A stretch of 64,000 nt of DNA from a bacterium 1XD21-70 (lineage in GTDB: Bacteria; Bacillota; Clostridia; Lachnospirales; Lachnospiraceae): contig RAYB01000006.1 in assembly GCA_003669055.1 (NCBI GenBank), positions 83,188-147,187 of the forward strand. The letters are read 5' to 3'. The notes under the pieces are model-generated. The model had not been told where the DNA came from. It was given only the letters and a program-made list of their open reading frames with translations, and made no database searches. Each line of letters begins with the position of its first letter. The first letter of the stretch is position 1. A program made the position numbers and the translations under genes. Shown here piece after piece: positions 1 through 6,284 of the stretch.

Positions 1-65
1 AGAGGTTGGCTCCTGGAGACGGAGGATCGTGCGCCCCAATGTGGATTTGCCGCATCCGGATTCCC
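1..65 (-). pseudogene. 3' part of interrupted oppF-like gene (left host flank)
   Basis: Read on the minus strand, the first 60 bases encode SGCGKSTLGRTILRLQEPTS, the Walker A region of an oligopeptide/dipeptide ABC transporter ATPase of the OppF/DppF family. The matching 5' part, ending GVVGES, is at 51502-51660. Joining the two restores GVVGESGCGKST in frame, so one gene is split by the prophage. No start codon lies near this fragment, so it is probably not translated while the phage is integrated. The rest of the gene is outside the window. Confidence 0.9.
57..65. other. attL core of the prophage
   Basis: The 9-bp sequence CGGATTCCC occurs here and again at 51525-51533. On one side of each copy is oppF coding sequence, on the other phage sequence. 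This fixes the left prophage boundary. Large serine integrases cross over at a 2-bp dinucleotide, so part of the 9-bp identity may be chance. Confidence 0.85.
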
Positions 66-90
66 GTCTATGTGAGTAACTAGGAAAAAG

Positions 91-114
91 AAAAGCCGCA
101 TTTTCAGCGGTTTT
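91..114 (-). terminator. Terminator after the HTH gene
   Basis: On the minus strand AAAACCGC, a 7-nt loop and GCGGCTTTT form a stem with one bulged base, followed by a T-rich stretch. It lies directly after the leftward HTH gene and before attL, so it would stop phage transcription entering the host gene fragment. Confidence 0.55.
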
Positions 115-125
115 CCTGTCTTTAT

Positions 126-350
126 TCATCCAACTTCTTCCCCGGTTTCTTTGTCTATGAATGAAATTTTCAATTCACATCCAACCGATTCAGCGATCGC
201 CCTCAATTCTGATTCTTTGAAATCGCCGCGCTTTAGCTTGTTAGAAAAATTCTGCCGTGTCTGGCCCGTTTCTTCTGCCACATTGTACATTGTTTTTCCG
301 GATCTGGTTACGGCGATTCTTATTTTTTCGGCCGTGTTCAGGTTCGACAT
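126..350 (-). CDS. Small XRE-like HTH regulator
   Basis: 74 residues, a lone helix-turn-helix with little else. Residues about 7-50 (AEKIRIAVTRSGKTMYNVAE... QTRQNFSNKLKRG) read as a Cro/C1-type HTH. The ATG has a good ribosome site (GAAGGTG, 6 nt upstream). It is transcribed leftward, divergent from the small-gene array to its right. Its promoter carries an inverted repeat of the same type as the ones inside the promoters of that array, so it is the best local candidate for a repressor of the whole cluster, including itself. This resembles the position of Aca regulators beside anti-CRISPR genes; that is inference, not homology. Confidence 0.75.
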   Translation of the reverse strand: MSNLNTAEKIRIAVTRSGKTMYNVAEETGQTRQNFSNKLKRGDFKESELRAIAESVGCELKISFIDKETGEEVG

Positions 351-381
351 AATATCACCTTCTTTCTGTGGTTATGCATTT

Positions 382-410
382 ATTTTAAAATATACACTCT
401 AAAATGTCAA
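382..410 (-). promoter_or_regulatory. Promoter of the HTH gene with embedded operator
   Basis: On the minus strand TTGACA (405-410) and TAAAAT (382-387) are separated by exactly 17 bp. The spacer and -35 contain ATACACTctaaAATGTCA (392-409), a 7-4-7 imperfect inverted repeat matching the operator-like repeat in the rightward promoters at 458, 1135, 1650 and 2466. Confidence 0.7.
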
Positions 411-457
411 TAGGAAATTATATATTTATTTTTTATCAATTTTCTTTACATTTTTAC

Positions 458-486
458 TTGACAAAATACATTCTCTAGTGTATAAT
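458..486 (+). promoter_or_regulatory. Array promoter 1 with operator
   Basis: TTGACA (458-463), 17-bp spacer, TATAAT (481-486), a perfect consensus promoter. ATACATTctctAGTGTAT (466-483), a 7-4-7 inverted repeat, fills the spacer and overlaps the -10, so a bound protein would block RNA polymerase. It drives the genes at 525 and 805. Confidence 0.85.
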
Positions 487-524
487 GTAAATATGAAGTG
501 AAGCAAGAAAGAGAGGAAATAAAA

Positions 525-749
525 ATGAAAAAATTTGAAGTAGGAACATATAAAACATACGCCGGAACATTTGAAACAACATATTGCATTGAAAAGGTAA
601 CTGAAAAAACCGTAACCGTAACAATACACAAGGGCGGCCGGTATGAAAAAACAAAACGCTGTAAAATAGTTGATTGTGGAAAAAATCAGTATTGTGAAGC
701 GTTCGGATTGTTCTTGGAATCCGACGATGAAAAAATCGAAATAGCATAA
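525..749 (+). CDS. Small array protein A1, unknown function
   Basis: 74 residues beginning MKKFEVGTYKTYAGTF. The ATG at 525 is chosen because GAGAGG lies 8 nt upstream; a longer GTG-started frame from 498 lacks this. It is paralogous to the next gene (805-1029): both start MKKFEVG, have a Y..V..kT.T.TI core and a KKCRI/KRCKIV segment. The alternating hydrophobic pattern suggests a small beta-barrel, but no function is recognised. It is first in the array and driven by promoter 1. Confidence 0.75.
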   Translation: MKKFEVGTYKTYAGTFETTYCIEKVTEKTVTVTIHKGGRYEKTKRCKIVDCGKNQYCEAFGLFLESDDEKIEIA

Positions 750-804
750 ATCATCAGGCCCCGGAATCCGGGGCCGCCCATAAAAAGAAAGTGAGGAAAA
801 GGAA

Positions 805-1029
805 ATGAAAAAATTTGAAGTAGGGAAACAATATAGCATGTCAAGTATTTGTGATCATAACTGTATCTGGACATATACCGTTACCACACGGACGGCACAA
901 ACAATTACAATTACAGACGGAACCGAAGTAAAGAAATGCCGGATCAATAAAAAGATTTCTGAATATAGCAACGCGGAAACGGTTTACCCGTTGGGCCGGT
1001 ACTCGATGGCTCCCAGCTTGACAGCATAA
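805..1029 (+). CDS. Small array protein A2, paralogue of A1
   Basis: 74 residues, starting MKKFEVGKQYSMSSICDHNC. GTGAGGAAAAGGAA precedes the ATG. It shares N-terminus, length and KKCRI segment with the gene at 525. Proteins of this type are, to my memory, common as hypothetical small proteins on mobile elements of gut Firmicutes; no role is known. It follows A1 after a GC-rich hairpin (GGCCCCGGAATCCGGGGCC) and is followed by a terminator at 1044. Confidence 0.75.
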   Translation: MKKFEVGKQYSMSSICDHNCIWTYTVTTRTAQTITITDGTEVKKCRINKKISEYSNAETVYPLGRYSMAPSLTA

Positions 1030-1043
1030 ATAATTCTCTGCAC

Positions 1044-1066
1044 AGGGCTGCCAGGCCCTTTTTATT
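1044..1066 (+). terminator. Terminator of array module 1
   Basis: AGGGC and GCCCT form a short stem followed by TTTTTATTTTG. The same terminator, with the about 70 bp that follows and the promoter after it, recurs almost unchanged at 2375, so terminator-spacer-promoter behaves as a repeated cassette. Confidence 0.6.
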
Positions 1067-1134
1067 TTGTTCATTCGTGCGTGTATTTTGGAAAAGATTT
1101 CTTGAAAAAAGTTTAAATATTTTTACATTTTATC

Positions 1135-1163
1135 TTGACAAAATACATTCTCTAGTGTATAAT
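1135..1163 (+). promoter_or_regulatory. Array promoter 2 with operator
   Basis: TTGACA (1135-1140), 17 bp, TATAAT (1158-1163). The same ATACATTctctAGTGTAT repeat lies at 1143-1160. Identity with promoters 3 and 4 continues downstream through the leader (GTAAACATAAGATAAA) to the ribosome site. Confidence 0.85.
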
Positions 1164-1202
1164 GTAAACATAAGATAAAACAAAGAAAGAGAGGAAACAA
1201 AA

Positions 1203-1559
1203 ATGAAAAAAGCTGAATTAGTTATCAATAAAGAATATAGCCAGGAAGTTAAAACAATGTATTATCGTATGGAGTCCGTCGCAAATTGTAACTGGCTTCA
1301 GGAATCTGTCGAAGAACTCAATAAAGCAATATTGACGGATTTCTATGCAGCTGTTGAATGGCTGTTAAAGCGCGGATATGATGAATACCACGAAGAATAT
1401 AGTAATACTATAAATCCGGCGCAACAAAACGCATTTGCCGCGCTTCGTTCTTATAGGGTATTGCGTAATGGTCATTATAAATCCGTAAAAATATTTCAGG
1501 CAGCTTTCGGCGGCTGCTATATAACCGAATGTAATTTGCAGAACGAATGGCAATCATAG
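1203..1559 (+). CDS. Array protein B, unknown function
   Basis: 118 residues, MKKAELVINKEYSQEVKTMY start, with GAGAGG before the ATG. No recognised domain. The middle is mostly helical (ESVEELNKAILTDFYAAVEWLLKRG) and rich in aromatic residues. It stands alone between promoter 2 and a GC-rich hairpin (GGGGCGgaaaCGCCCC) just after the stop, so it is a one-gene module. Confidence 0.7.
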   Translation: MKKAELVINKEYSQEVKTMYYRMESVANCNWLQESVEELNKAILTDFYAAVEWLLKRGYDEYHEEYSNTINPAQQNAFAALRSYRVLRNGHYKSVKIFQAAFGGCYITECNLQNEWQS

Positions 1560-1649
1560 GCGCCAGGGGCGGAAACGCCCCTTGTATATTTCATAATGTA
1601 CAATGTAAAAATATATTTTAAAAAATACAGAATTTATTTACATTTTCTC

Positions 1650-1678
1650 TTGACAAAATACATTCTCTAGTGTATAAT
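1650..1678 (+). promoter_or_regulatory. Array promoter 3 with operator
   Basis: TTGACA (1650-1655), 17 bp, TATAAT (1673-1678), again with ATACATTctctAGTGTAT across spacer and -10. The leader to the start codon is nearly identical to that of promoter 2. Confidence 0.85.
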
Positions 1679-1717
1679 GTAAACATAAGATAAAACAAAG
1701 AAAGAGAGGAAATAAAA

Positions 1718-2134
1718 ATGAGAATAACATATAACAAAGAGCAAAAGGCATATATCGAAGCAAAAAAGGCCCTGGACATTCTGGAATCCCAGGAAGCAAA
1801 AATGGAAGCTGAATTTGTGGCAAGTCTTGGAATCACAAACGACGACGGAACCGCGCCGGAAAAAACCTGGATGATCGACAATGACGAAATAGCAGAAAAA
1901 GCTATTGATGACTTCGGAAAAATTGAAGAGGAATCCGGATTGTGGGGAAAAATTCTTTCTGCAAAAGAAGCCCTGAAAACAGCTGAAGAAAATCTTATCC
2001 AGTACGCGCTTTCAATCATCCCATTTCAGAAAGAACGCGCCACGTTGACGAAGGCAGCCAGGGAAAATTATAAAATCCGTATGCAGATTTTAGAAAGCGT
2101 CCTGAAGCTGGACGCAAGAACCGTAAAAAGATAA
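1718..2134 (+). CDS. Array protein C, helical, unknown function
   Basis: 138 residues. The N-terminal third (EQKAYIEAKKALDILESQEAK) and the C-terminal half (SAKEALKTAEENLIQYALS) are strongly helical and probably coiled coil, joined by an acidic stretch. No domain recognised. Ribosome site GAGAGG upstream of the ATG. First gene of module 3, followed by the gene at 2185. Confidence 0.7.
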   Translation: MRITYNKEQKAYIEAKKALDILESQEAKMEAEFVASLGITNDDGTAPEKTWMIDNDEIAEKAIDDFGKIEEESGLWGKILSAKEALKTAEENLIQYALSIIPFQKERATLTKAARENYKIRMQILESVLKLDARTVKR

Positions 2135-2184
2135 ATTTTGATAGGCTGGCGGCGGCTCCGCCGCTGGCCGGGAAGGGGATCGCT

Positions 2185-2376
2185 ATGTGGGAATGGCACA
2201 ACAAAGAGGAAAGCCGGGCCTTTTCTGCCGTATATAGTGAGTGCTGCAAACATAAATGGACTGTTGAGGAATGGAGAAACAACGGTTCCGGATGGAAGAA
2301 AACCGGATTTTATATCAGATTTGACACATTCGAAGAAGCAAGGGATTTCGCCAGGGGAAAATTGTTCCCAGCATAG
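2185..2376 (+). CDS. Array protein D, small, unknown function
   Basis: 63 residues, MWEWHNKEESRAFSAVYSEC start, ribosome site GAAGGGG 6 nt before the ATG. Aromatic-rich (W at 2, 4, 25, 30, 37). A longer frame overlapping it (2138-2509) has no ribosome site and runs through the terminator, so this one is preferred. The stop codon TAG is part of the terminator stem that follows. Confidence 0.6.
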   Translation: MWEWHNKEESRAFSAVYSECCKHKWTVEEWRNNGSGWKKTGFYIRFDTFEEARDFARGKLFPA

Positions 2377-2397
2377 GGCCGCCAGGCCCTTTTTATT
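2375..2397 (+). terminator. Terminator of array module 3
   Basis: AGGGC (2375-2379) and GCCCT (2386-2390), then TTTTTATTTTG. Near copy of the terminator at 1044, and followed by the same spacer DNA. Confidence 0.6.
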
Positions 2398-2465
2398 TTG
2401 TTCATTCTTGCGTGTATTTTGGAAATGTTTTCTTGAAAAAAGTTTAAATATTTTTACATTTTCTC

Positions 2466-2494
2466 TTGACAAAATACATTCTCTAGTGTATAAT
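2466..2494 (+). promoter_or_regulatory. Array promoter 4 with operator
   Basis: TTGACA (2466-2471), 17 bp, TATAAT (2489-2494), with the same inverted repeat. About 130 bp upstream of the start codon are almost identical to the segment upstream of the gene at 1203. Confidence 0.85.
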
Positions 2495-2533
2495 GTAAAC
2501 ATAAGATAAAGCAAGGAAAGAGAGGAAATAAAA

Positions 2534-2992
2534 ATGTTAGATAAAAACGGTATCGAAATTAAAACAGGCGACGTTGTAGAAATCACGGGTGCATATTTCA
2601 AGAATGACAACGGATTCTATTATGTGGAACATTCTGCCGGGGATCCTGGATGGTCAGGGCGCGATCACTCCCTTAGAAAGATTTCTAAACGCGGCAAAAT
2701 CAGCAAGGCAAAACATAATATTTGCTTCTGGCCTATCAGCATATCAACAAACAGCTTTGAAATAAGGGTAACGGCTAAAGCCTGGAATAAAGAACACGCC
2801 GCGATCGAAGTCAAGACTGATATTGACCGGTCAGAAATAGCCGAATATTTCCAGGAAAAAGCGGAAGGCATGGATGAACAAATTAAATACTATACCTGGA
2901 ATTTTGGTGAAACATCCGAAACAACGCTTGAAAGTAAAAGGATAAAGGCACATTTTGAAAAAGTGGCTAACATGATTTTAGCTGAAGCATAA
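2534..2992 (+). CDS. Array protein E, SH3/KOW-like N-terminus
   Basis: 152 residues. The N-terminus (GIEIKTGDVVEITGAYFKND) resembles the small beta-barrel start of KOW/SH3-like proteins; residues about 90-150 are helical. I recall similar hypothetical proteins on gut Firmicute mobile elements but no function. GAGAGG ribosome site before the ATG. First gene of module 4, followed 37 bp later by a zinc-motif protein. Confidence 0.7.
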   Translation: MLDKNGIEIKTGDVVEITGAYFKNDNGFYYVEHSAGDPGWSGRDHSLRKISKRGKISKAKHNICFWPISISTNSFEIRVTAKAWNKEHAAIEVKTDIDRSEIAEYFQEKAEGMDEQIKYYTWNFGETSETTLESKRIKAHFEKVANMILAEA

Positions 2993-3029
2993 AACAGGCG
3001 GCGGCCGCCAGGAAGGAAGGCGATCGAAA

Positions 3030-3341
3030 ATGTCAGAAATAGTTATGTGTGGAAAGTGTAACGGCTCCGGAAAATATATTTACCGTTCCGGCGCCGTCGG
3101 CCCCTGTTATTCATGCAGCGGAAGCGGAAAGCTGAAAAGGACGGAACACAAGCTATATAAAATCACCATAAACGACGAAGCCGGGAATCCTTTTCAATGG
3201 CTGAATGTAAAAGCCAGAAGCCAGGCGGAAGCGGAACGCAAGGCCCGCAAGATAGGTGAAAATGGATGTTTCAAGAATCGGCTCGATACTATAACCGCCA
3301 CCGAAAACGGAACGGAATACACATATAAGCCAGCAAAATAA
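3030..3341 (+). CDS. Array protein F with DnaJ-type zinc motif
   Basis: 103 residues. The N-terminus has two CxxCxGSG motifs (CGKCNGSGKY, then CYSCSGSGK), the repeat type of the DnaJ cysteine-rich zinc domain, here only two copies and so one zinc site. The rest (residues 35-103) is unassigned. Ribosome site AAGGAAGG. Its stop codon abuts a strong terminator, so it ends the rightward array. Confidence 0.7.
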   Translation: MSEIVMCGKCNGSGKYIYRSGAVGPCYSCSGSGKLKRTEHKLYKITINDEAGNPFQWLNVKARSQAEAERKARKIGENGCFKNRLDTITATENGTEYTYKPAK

Positions 3342-3408
3342 AAAATCCCTATGCAGAAAGCCCATATTTGCCCCGTATCGGCATTTTAGGAATCTGCATA
3401 GGGATTTT
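3342..3408. terminator. Strong bidirectional terminator
   Basis: A 15-bp perfect stem: AAAATCCCTATGCAG (3342-3356) pairs with CTGCATAGGGATTTT (3394-3408). Plus strand ends in TTTT; minus strand ends in TTTTTTATTTT. It would end both the rightward gene array and any leftward transcript from the repeat region. Confidence 0.75.
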
Positions 3409-3770
3409 ATTGTGTAAGTAAATAAAACGGCTTTACGGGGCGCCTGGCGCGTTCTGGACGGCATTTCCGGAACCGTCCAGGCAGACGGCCCCAGCATATG
3501 ACGCCGTGCAAGCGCGTTATTTGCCCCGTGGACGGCTTTTTCTGCCCCATGTGGATATTTTATCATGTAGAGAATAAAAACGGCTTTACGGGGCGCCTGG
3601 CGCGTTCTGAATGGTATTCAGGAAACAAGCTGGACGGTCGCCGCCGCATATCTGCCCGCGCGGGCGCTCTATTTGCCCCATAGCGGCATTTTACGGACGC
3701 AAGCGGGGATTTTATCCAGGAAACGAAAAAGGCGGCTATATGGGCGCCTGGCGCGTTCTGAAATGCCGTT
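3366..3770. repeat. Three degenerate tandem repeats of about 153 bp
   Basis: ATTTGCCCC recurs at 3366, 3519 and 3671. About 50-65 bp after each copy comes CGGCTTTACGGGGCGCCTGG (twice exact, the third changed to CGGCTATATGGGCGCCTGG) followed by CGCGTTCTG. Between are the shared blocks CGGCATTTTA and GGGATTTTAT. No open frame with a ribosome site is seen on either strand, so the array is judged noncoding. Confidence 0.7.
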
Positions 3771-3810
3771 TTCCCGTACCCCCCCCTTTTTATAACCCCC
3801 TCTGGCCGCC

Positions 3811-3840
3811 ATTGTATCACACTTTATAGAAAACTGTCAA
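3811..3840 (-). promoter_or_regulatory. Leftward promoter upstream of the repeat array
   Basis: On the minus strand TTGACA (3835-3840), 18-bp spacer, TACAAT (3811-3816), with a TGn extended -10. It lies downstream of the lysis genes and faces the repeat array, with no gene ahead of it. ATACACT, one arm of the array operator, abuts the -35. Confidence 0.5.
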
Positions 3841-3899
3841 GTGTATTTTGTAATTATTCTATTTACTTTATAATCATTTTAAATTACATTATACACGAA

Positions 3900-5195
3900 T
3901 TATATTTTCTTTGCGTAGTCCAGCGCGATCCAGCCCTCCTTGCTTTTCAGCTGGCCCCATTTTGAAGCGCCGGGGCCGTCCGATTCTGCAATGATAGTAT
4001 AGACGCCAGGCGGACAATAACGGACAATAGAAGTATTTGTTCCGGGGCCTTTGCGGATCCGAAGGTCTGTCGCCGTCACTTTTACCAGATACGGCGTAAA
4101 TGCTGCCGTGGCTGCTGCTGCTTTCTTTGCGTACTTGTCATAGTATTTCTGGCCGTATTCAGCCCGTTTTTTCTGTACGGCTGCACTTTGATCCGCGGGC
4201 TTTTCAAAACCCGTTAGAATGGCGTTTGACGCCGCCAGGACGGAAGCCGCCGTTTTTAGTGTGTTCATTACGGCCGTATATCCAGACAATTCTTTCCACA
4301 AGAAAGAAAGCTGCATATTCAGATCCCCGATGGAAGCCCCCTGTTTCCTGGCGTGGTCAAGAAGCCCCTGTTTCCGGCTCCAATATGTCCATTGCGCCAG
4401 GCCATAGCCCGCGGAATCCCTCACAAAATTGTTATAGGTTCCGTTATCTACTGCGGCCGTGTATTTATCATCTGTCATATTCAGCTTTTTTTCGTAACTG
4501 TTCTGAAGGTTGTGCGGATTCAGGGCGCTTTCTGCAAACAGATTCCCCATGATACCGGCCACGGCGAAATCATTCAGCCCTTTTCCGGAAAGAAAATTCC
4601 AGATTGTTTTTTCTGCTGCGGTTCCGCTGGTCTGCTGCGGTTTTGCAGCTGGCGCGGCGGCTCCGGATGATACCCCCAGCCGTTTATTGACTTCCGCGGC
4701 GATCTGCCCGTGTAAATTGTAAAGATAATCCCCAGGACACGCTTTATTCGCAAACCACCGGTGAACGGTCATGTTCTGCTTGTCTACCTGGCCGATCAGG
4801 GCCTTGTTTGCTTGCCATTTCAGGGATTTAATGCCGTTACGCTGGCAAATATCCACTAACAGATTGATCAGGGCCTTGTATACCTTATCATTCACGGCAT
4901 ACGGCGAAGTGGTATCGCTGGCACATTCGATCGTGATTGCGCGGTTGTCGTTTGCGCTGCTGGATGTACACCACGAACGATCTTTTTCCTCGACATACAT
5001 ACCGATCCGGCCGTCTGCACCGATTCCATAGTTAGCGCTGCACCCGGCCGACGAAGGCGCAAATACATTCCCGATTGTTTCAACGGATAACTGCCCCACG
5101 ACACAATGAATTGAAATTGTATCTATTGCATGATTGCGGGGGCTGTTTTTGTTTGGTGAAATCCGTGTGTAGTTTACTAATGCACTATTAGACAT
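3900..5195 (-). CDS. Endolysin: amidase plus lysozyme-like and SH3 domains
   Basis: 431 residues from the ATG at 5195, chosen because AAAGGATC lies upstream; the frame extends to 5231 without a better site. The first about 175 residues are an Amidase_2/PGRP-type N-acetylmuramoyl-L-alanine amidase: SIHC gives the first zinc His, HRWFANKACPGDYL the second His and the Cys. Next (about 195-330) is a Phage_lysozyme2-type domain (NFLSGKGLNDFAVAGIMGN, with E in NLFAESALNP). The C-terminus (about 365-431, VTATDLRIRKGPGTNTS) is a bacterial SH3 wall-binding domain. It cleaves host peptidoglycan at the end of infection, after holin export. Confidence 0.93.
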   Translation of the reverse strand: MSNSALVNYTRISPNKNSPRNHAIDTISIHCVVGQLSVETIGNVFAPSSAGCSANYGIGADGRIGMYVEEKDRSWCTSSSANDNRAITIECASDTTSPYAVNDKVYKALINLLVDICQRNGIKSLKWQANKALIGQVDKQNMTVHRWFANKACPGDYLYNLHGQIAAEVNKRLGVSSGAAAPAAKPQQTSGTAAEKTIWNFLSGKGLNDFAVAGIMGNLFAESALNPHNLQNSYEKKLNMTDDKYTAAVDNGTYNNFVRDSAGYGLAQWTYWSRKQGLLDHARKQGASIGDLNMQLSFLWKELSGYTAVMNTLKTAASVLAASNAILTGFEKPADQSAAVQKKRAEYGQKYYDKYAKKAAAATAAFTPYLVKVTATDLRIRKGPGTNTSIVRYCPPGVYTIIAESDGPGASKWGQLKSKEGWIALDYAKKI

Positions 5196-5254
5196 AAAAT
5201 CAGATCCTTTCATAGAGAAAAGCGACCGCACATCATCCGCGCGGCCGCCCTCAA

Positions 5255-5638
5255 TTATTTTAATTCAAAAAAATTCTTGTTTTCATTGTTCGCCTTGCAA
5301 GCTGCTTCGATTTTGGAAATGATCCACGATTCCGCGCCGTTAAATTCCTTTTCCAATAATTCAATCGTGCGATCGTTCATCCTTTCCAGCGCCGCCTTCA
5401 CCGACATTTCCAGGGCTTTCTTCTGGTTTTCTTTTGTGAAATCGCCGCTTTCCCGCAATTTGTCCGCGAAGGTCTGGTTCGTTTGATCAACTGCGTCAAG
5501 AACGATTTGCCCCGCCTGTTCAATCCTGGTTCCCTGGATTTTCAGGCGCATGTAATCAACGGCCGCTTTGGTAAGCGTGGGAATAACCACGATAACCAGG
5601 ACATTGATCAGTGTTTGTGTTGTGGCGTTTACATCCAT
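5255..5638 (-). CDS. Phage holin, LLH family
   Basis: 127 residues with one N-terminal transmembrane segment (LINVLVIVVIPTLTKAAVDY) followed by a long charged helix (about residues 35-120). This layout fits the Phage_holin_6_1/LLH holin family, which forms membrane lesions that release the endolysin. It lies immediately upstream of the endolysin in the same leftward transcript, ribosome site GGAGGAACAAAG. Confidence 0.8.
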   Translation of the reverse strand: MDVNATTQTLINVLVIVVIPTLTKAAVDYMRLKIQGTRIEQAGQIVLDAVDQTNQTFADKLRESGDFTKENQKKALEMSVKAALERMNDRTIELLEKEFNGAESWIISKIEAACKANNENKNFFELK

Positions 5639-5653
5639 TTTCTTTGTTCCTCC

Positions 5654-5974
5654 TTAATATTCCGAACGTATTTCTTCTTCAAGTGCTGATTCAAACTGCC
5701 GATCTGCCGGTTCCGGATCAAGCCCGGCCTTTTTGTACGCCGCGCGAAGTTTGATCGCGTTCTCTGATTTTGCCTTGTTGTAGTAAAAGGCCCGCGCTAT
5801 TGCATATCCGCCCCAGCTTACCGGGATCACATATGCGAAGAATGATGTATCATAGCCCTTTGCCGTAAAAAGTAGGCCGAAGGCTGTAATGATCCAACAC
5901 TCCCATTTTGCGGTTGTCAGAATTTGCTTTGAAAACTCCGGCTTTTTCTTTCTGCTGCGCTTCCGCGTTCTCAT
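5654..5974 (-). CDS. Small two-helix membrane protein of the lysis cassette
   Basis: 106 residues from the ATG at 5974, which overlaps the stop codon of the upstream gene as ATGA. The basic start (MRTRKRSRKKK) is followed by two probable membrane segments (WIITAFGLLFTAKGYDT and FFAYVIPVSWGGYAIARAF) and a charged C-terminus. No family recognised. Position between holin-type genes suggests a lysis accessory role; inference only. Confidence 0.65.
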   Translation of the reverse strand: MRTRKRSRKKKPEFSKQILTTAKWECWIITAFGLLFTAKGYDTSFFAYVIPVSWGGYAIARAFYYNKAKSENAIKLRAAYKKAGLDPEPADRQFESALEEEIRSEY

Positions 5975-6237
5975 AGGCCGATCCCCGCCTGGACTAATGC
6001 AAACACAATAGCAACCAAACTTCCGATCACGGCTCCGGCCGTTGTCCGGTGAAGCCATTTGTTAGAATCTTCCAGCTTGATAATGCGATCGCTCTGATTC
6101 TTGACTTCATCCTTCAGGCGGATAATGTCGTTTTCGTTGTCATATGTTTTTTTCTTTGCGGCGTCAAAACTATCCAGCTTCGTTTCAATTTTTGTCAGGC
6201 GGTCTAACACTTCCCGTTCAAACGATGATTCCGACAT
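5971..6237 (-). CDS. XhlA-like holin-associated protein
   Basis: 88 residues: a coiled-coil N-terminal part (REVLDRLTKIETKLDSFD... KNQSDRIIKLEDSNKWLHR) and one C-terminal transmembrane helix (AGAVIGSLVAIVFALVQAGI). This matches the haemolysin XhlA family, which works with holins in Bacillus and Clostridia phages. Ribosome site GAAAGGGGG. Translationally coupled to the next gene. Confidence 0.75.
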   Translation of the reverse strand: MSESSFEREVLDRLTKIETKLDSFDAAKKKTYDNENDIIRLKDEVKNQSDRIIKLEDSNKWLHRTTAGAVIGSLVAIVFALVQAGIGL

Positions 6238-6284
6238 AGAAAAGCCCCCTTTCTTTCAGAATTAAACAATTTAAAACCGGGCTT

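Larger units (their letters stand above)
3342..3804 (-). ncRNA. Candidate repeat-containing noncoding RNA
   Basis: A leftward promoter (3811-3840) points into the 153-bp repeat array, and the array ends at a terminator whose minus-strand product has a T6 tail. Together these would make an RNA of about 460 nt with three similar modules, each with a GC-rich palindromic element (GGCGCC). No coding potential is evident. No known RNA family is recognised. Transcription is inferred from promoter and terminator only. Confidence 0.3.

Noticed and set aside
2138..2509. 123-residue plus-strand frame overlapping the gene at 2185
   Set aside because: No ribosome site, crosses a terminator and the next promoter; the 63-residue frame at 2185 is better.
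3366..3770. 153-bp repeats as a CRISPR or as genes
   Set aside because: Repeats are degenerate and too long for CRISPR, and open frames in them lack ribosome sites and change frame between copies.
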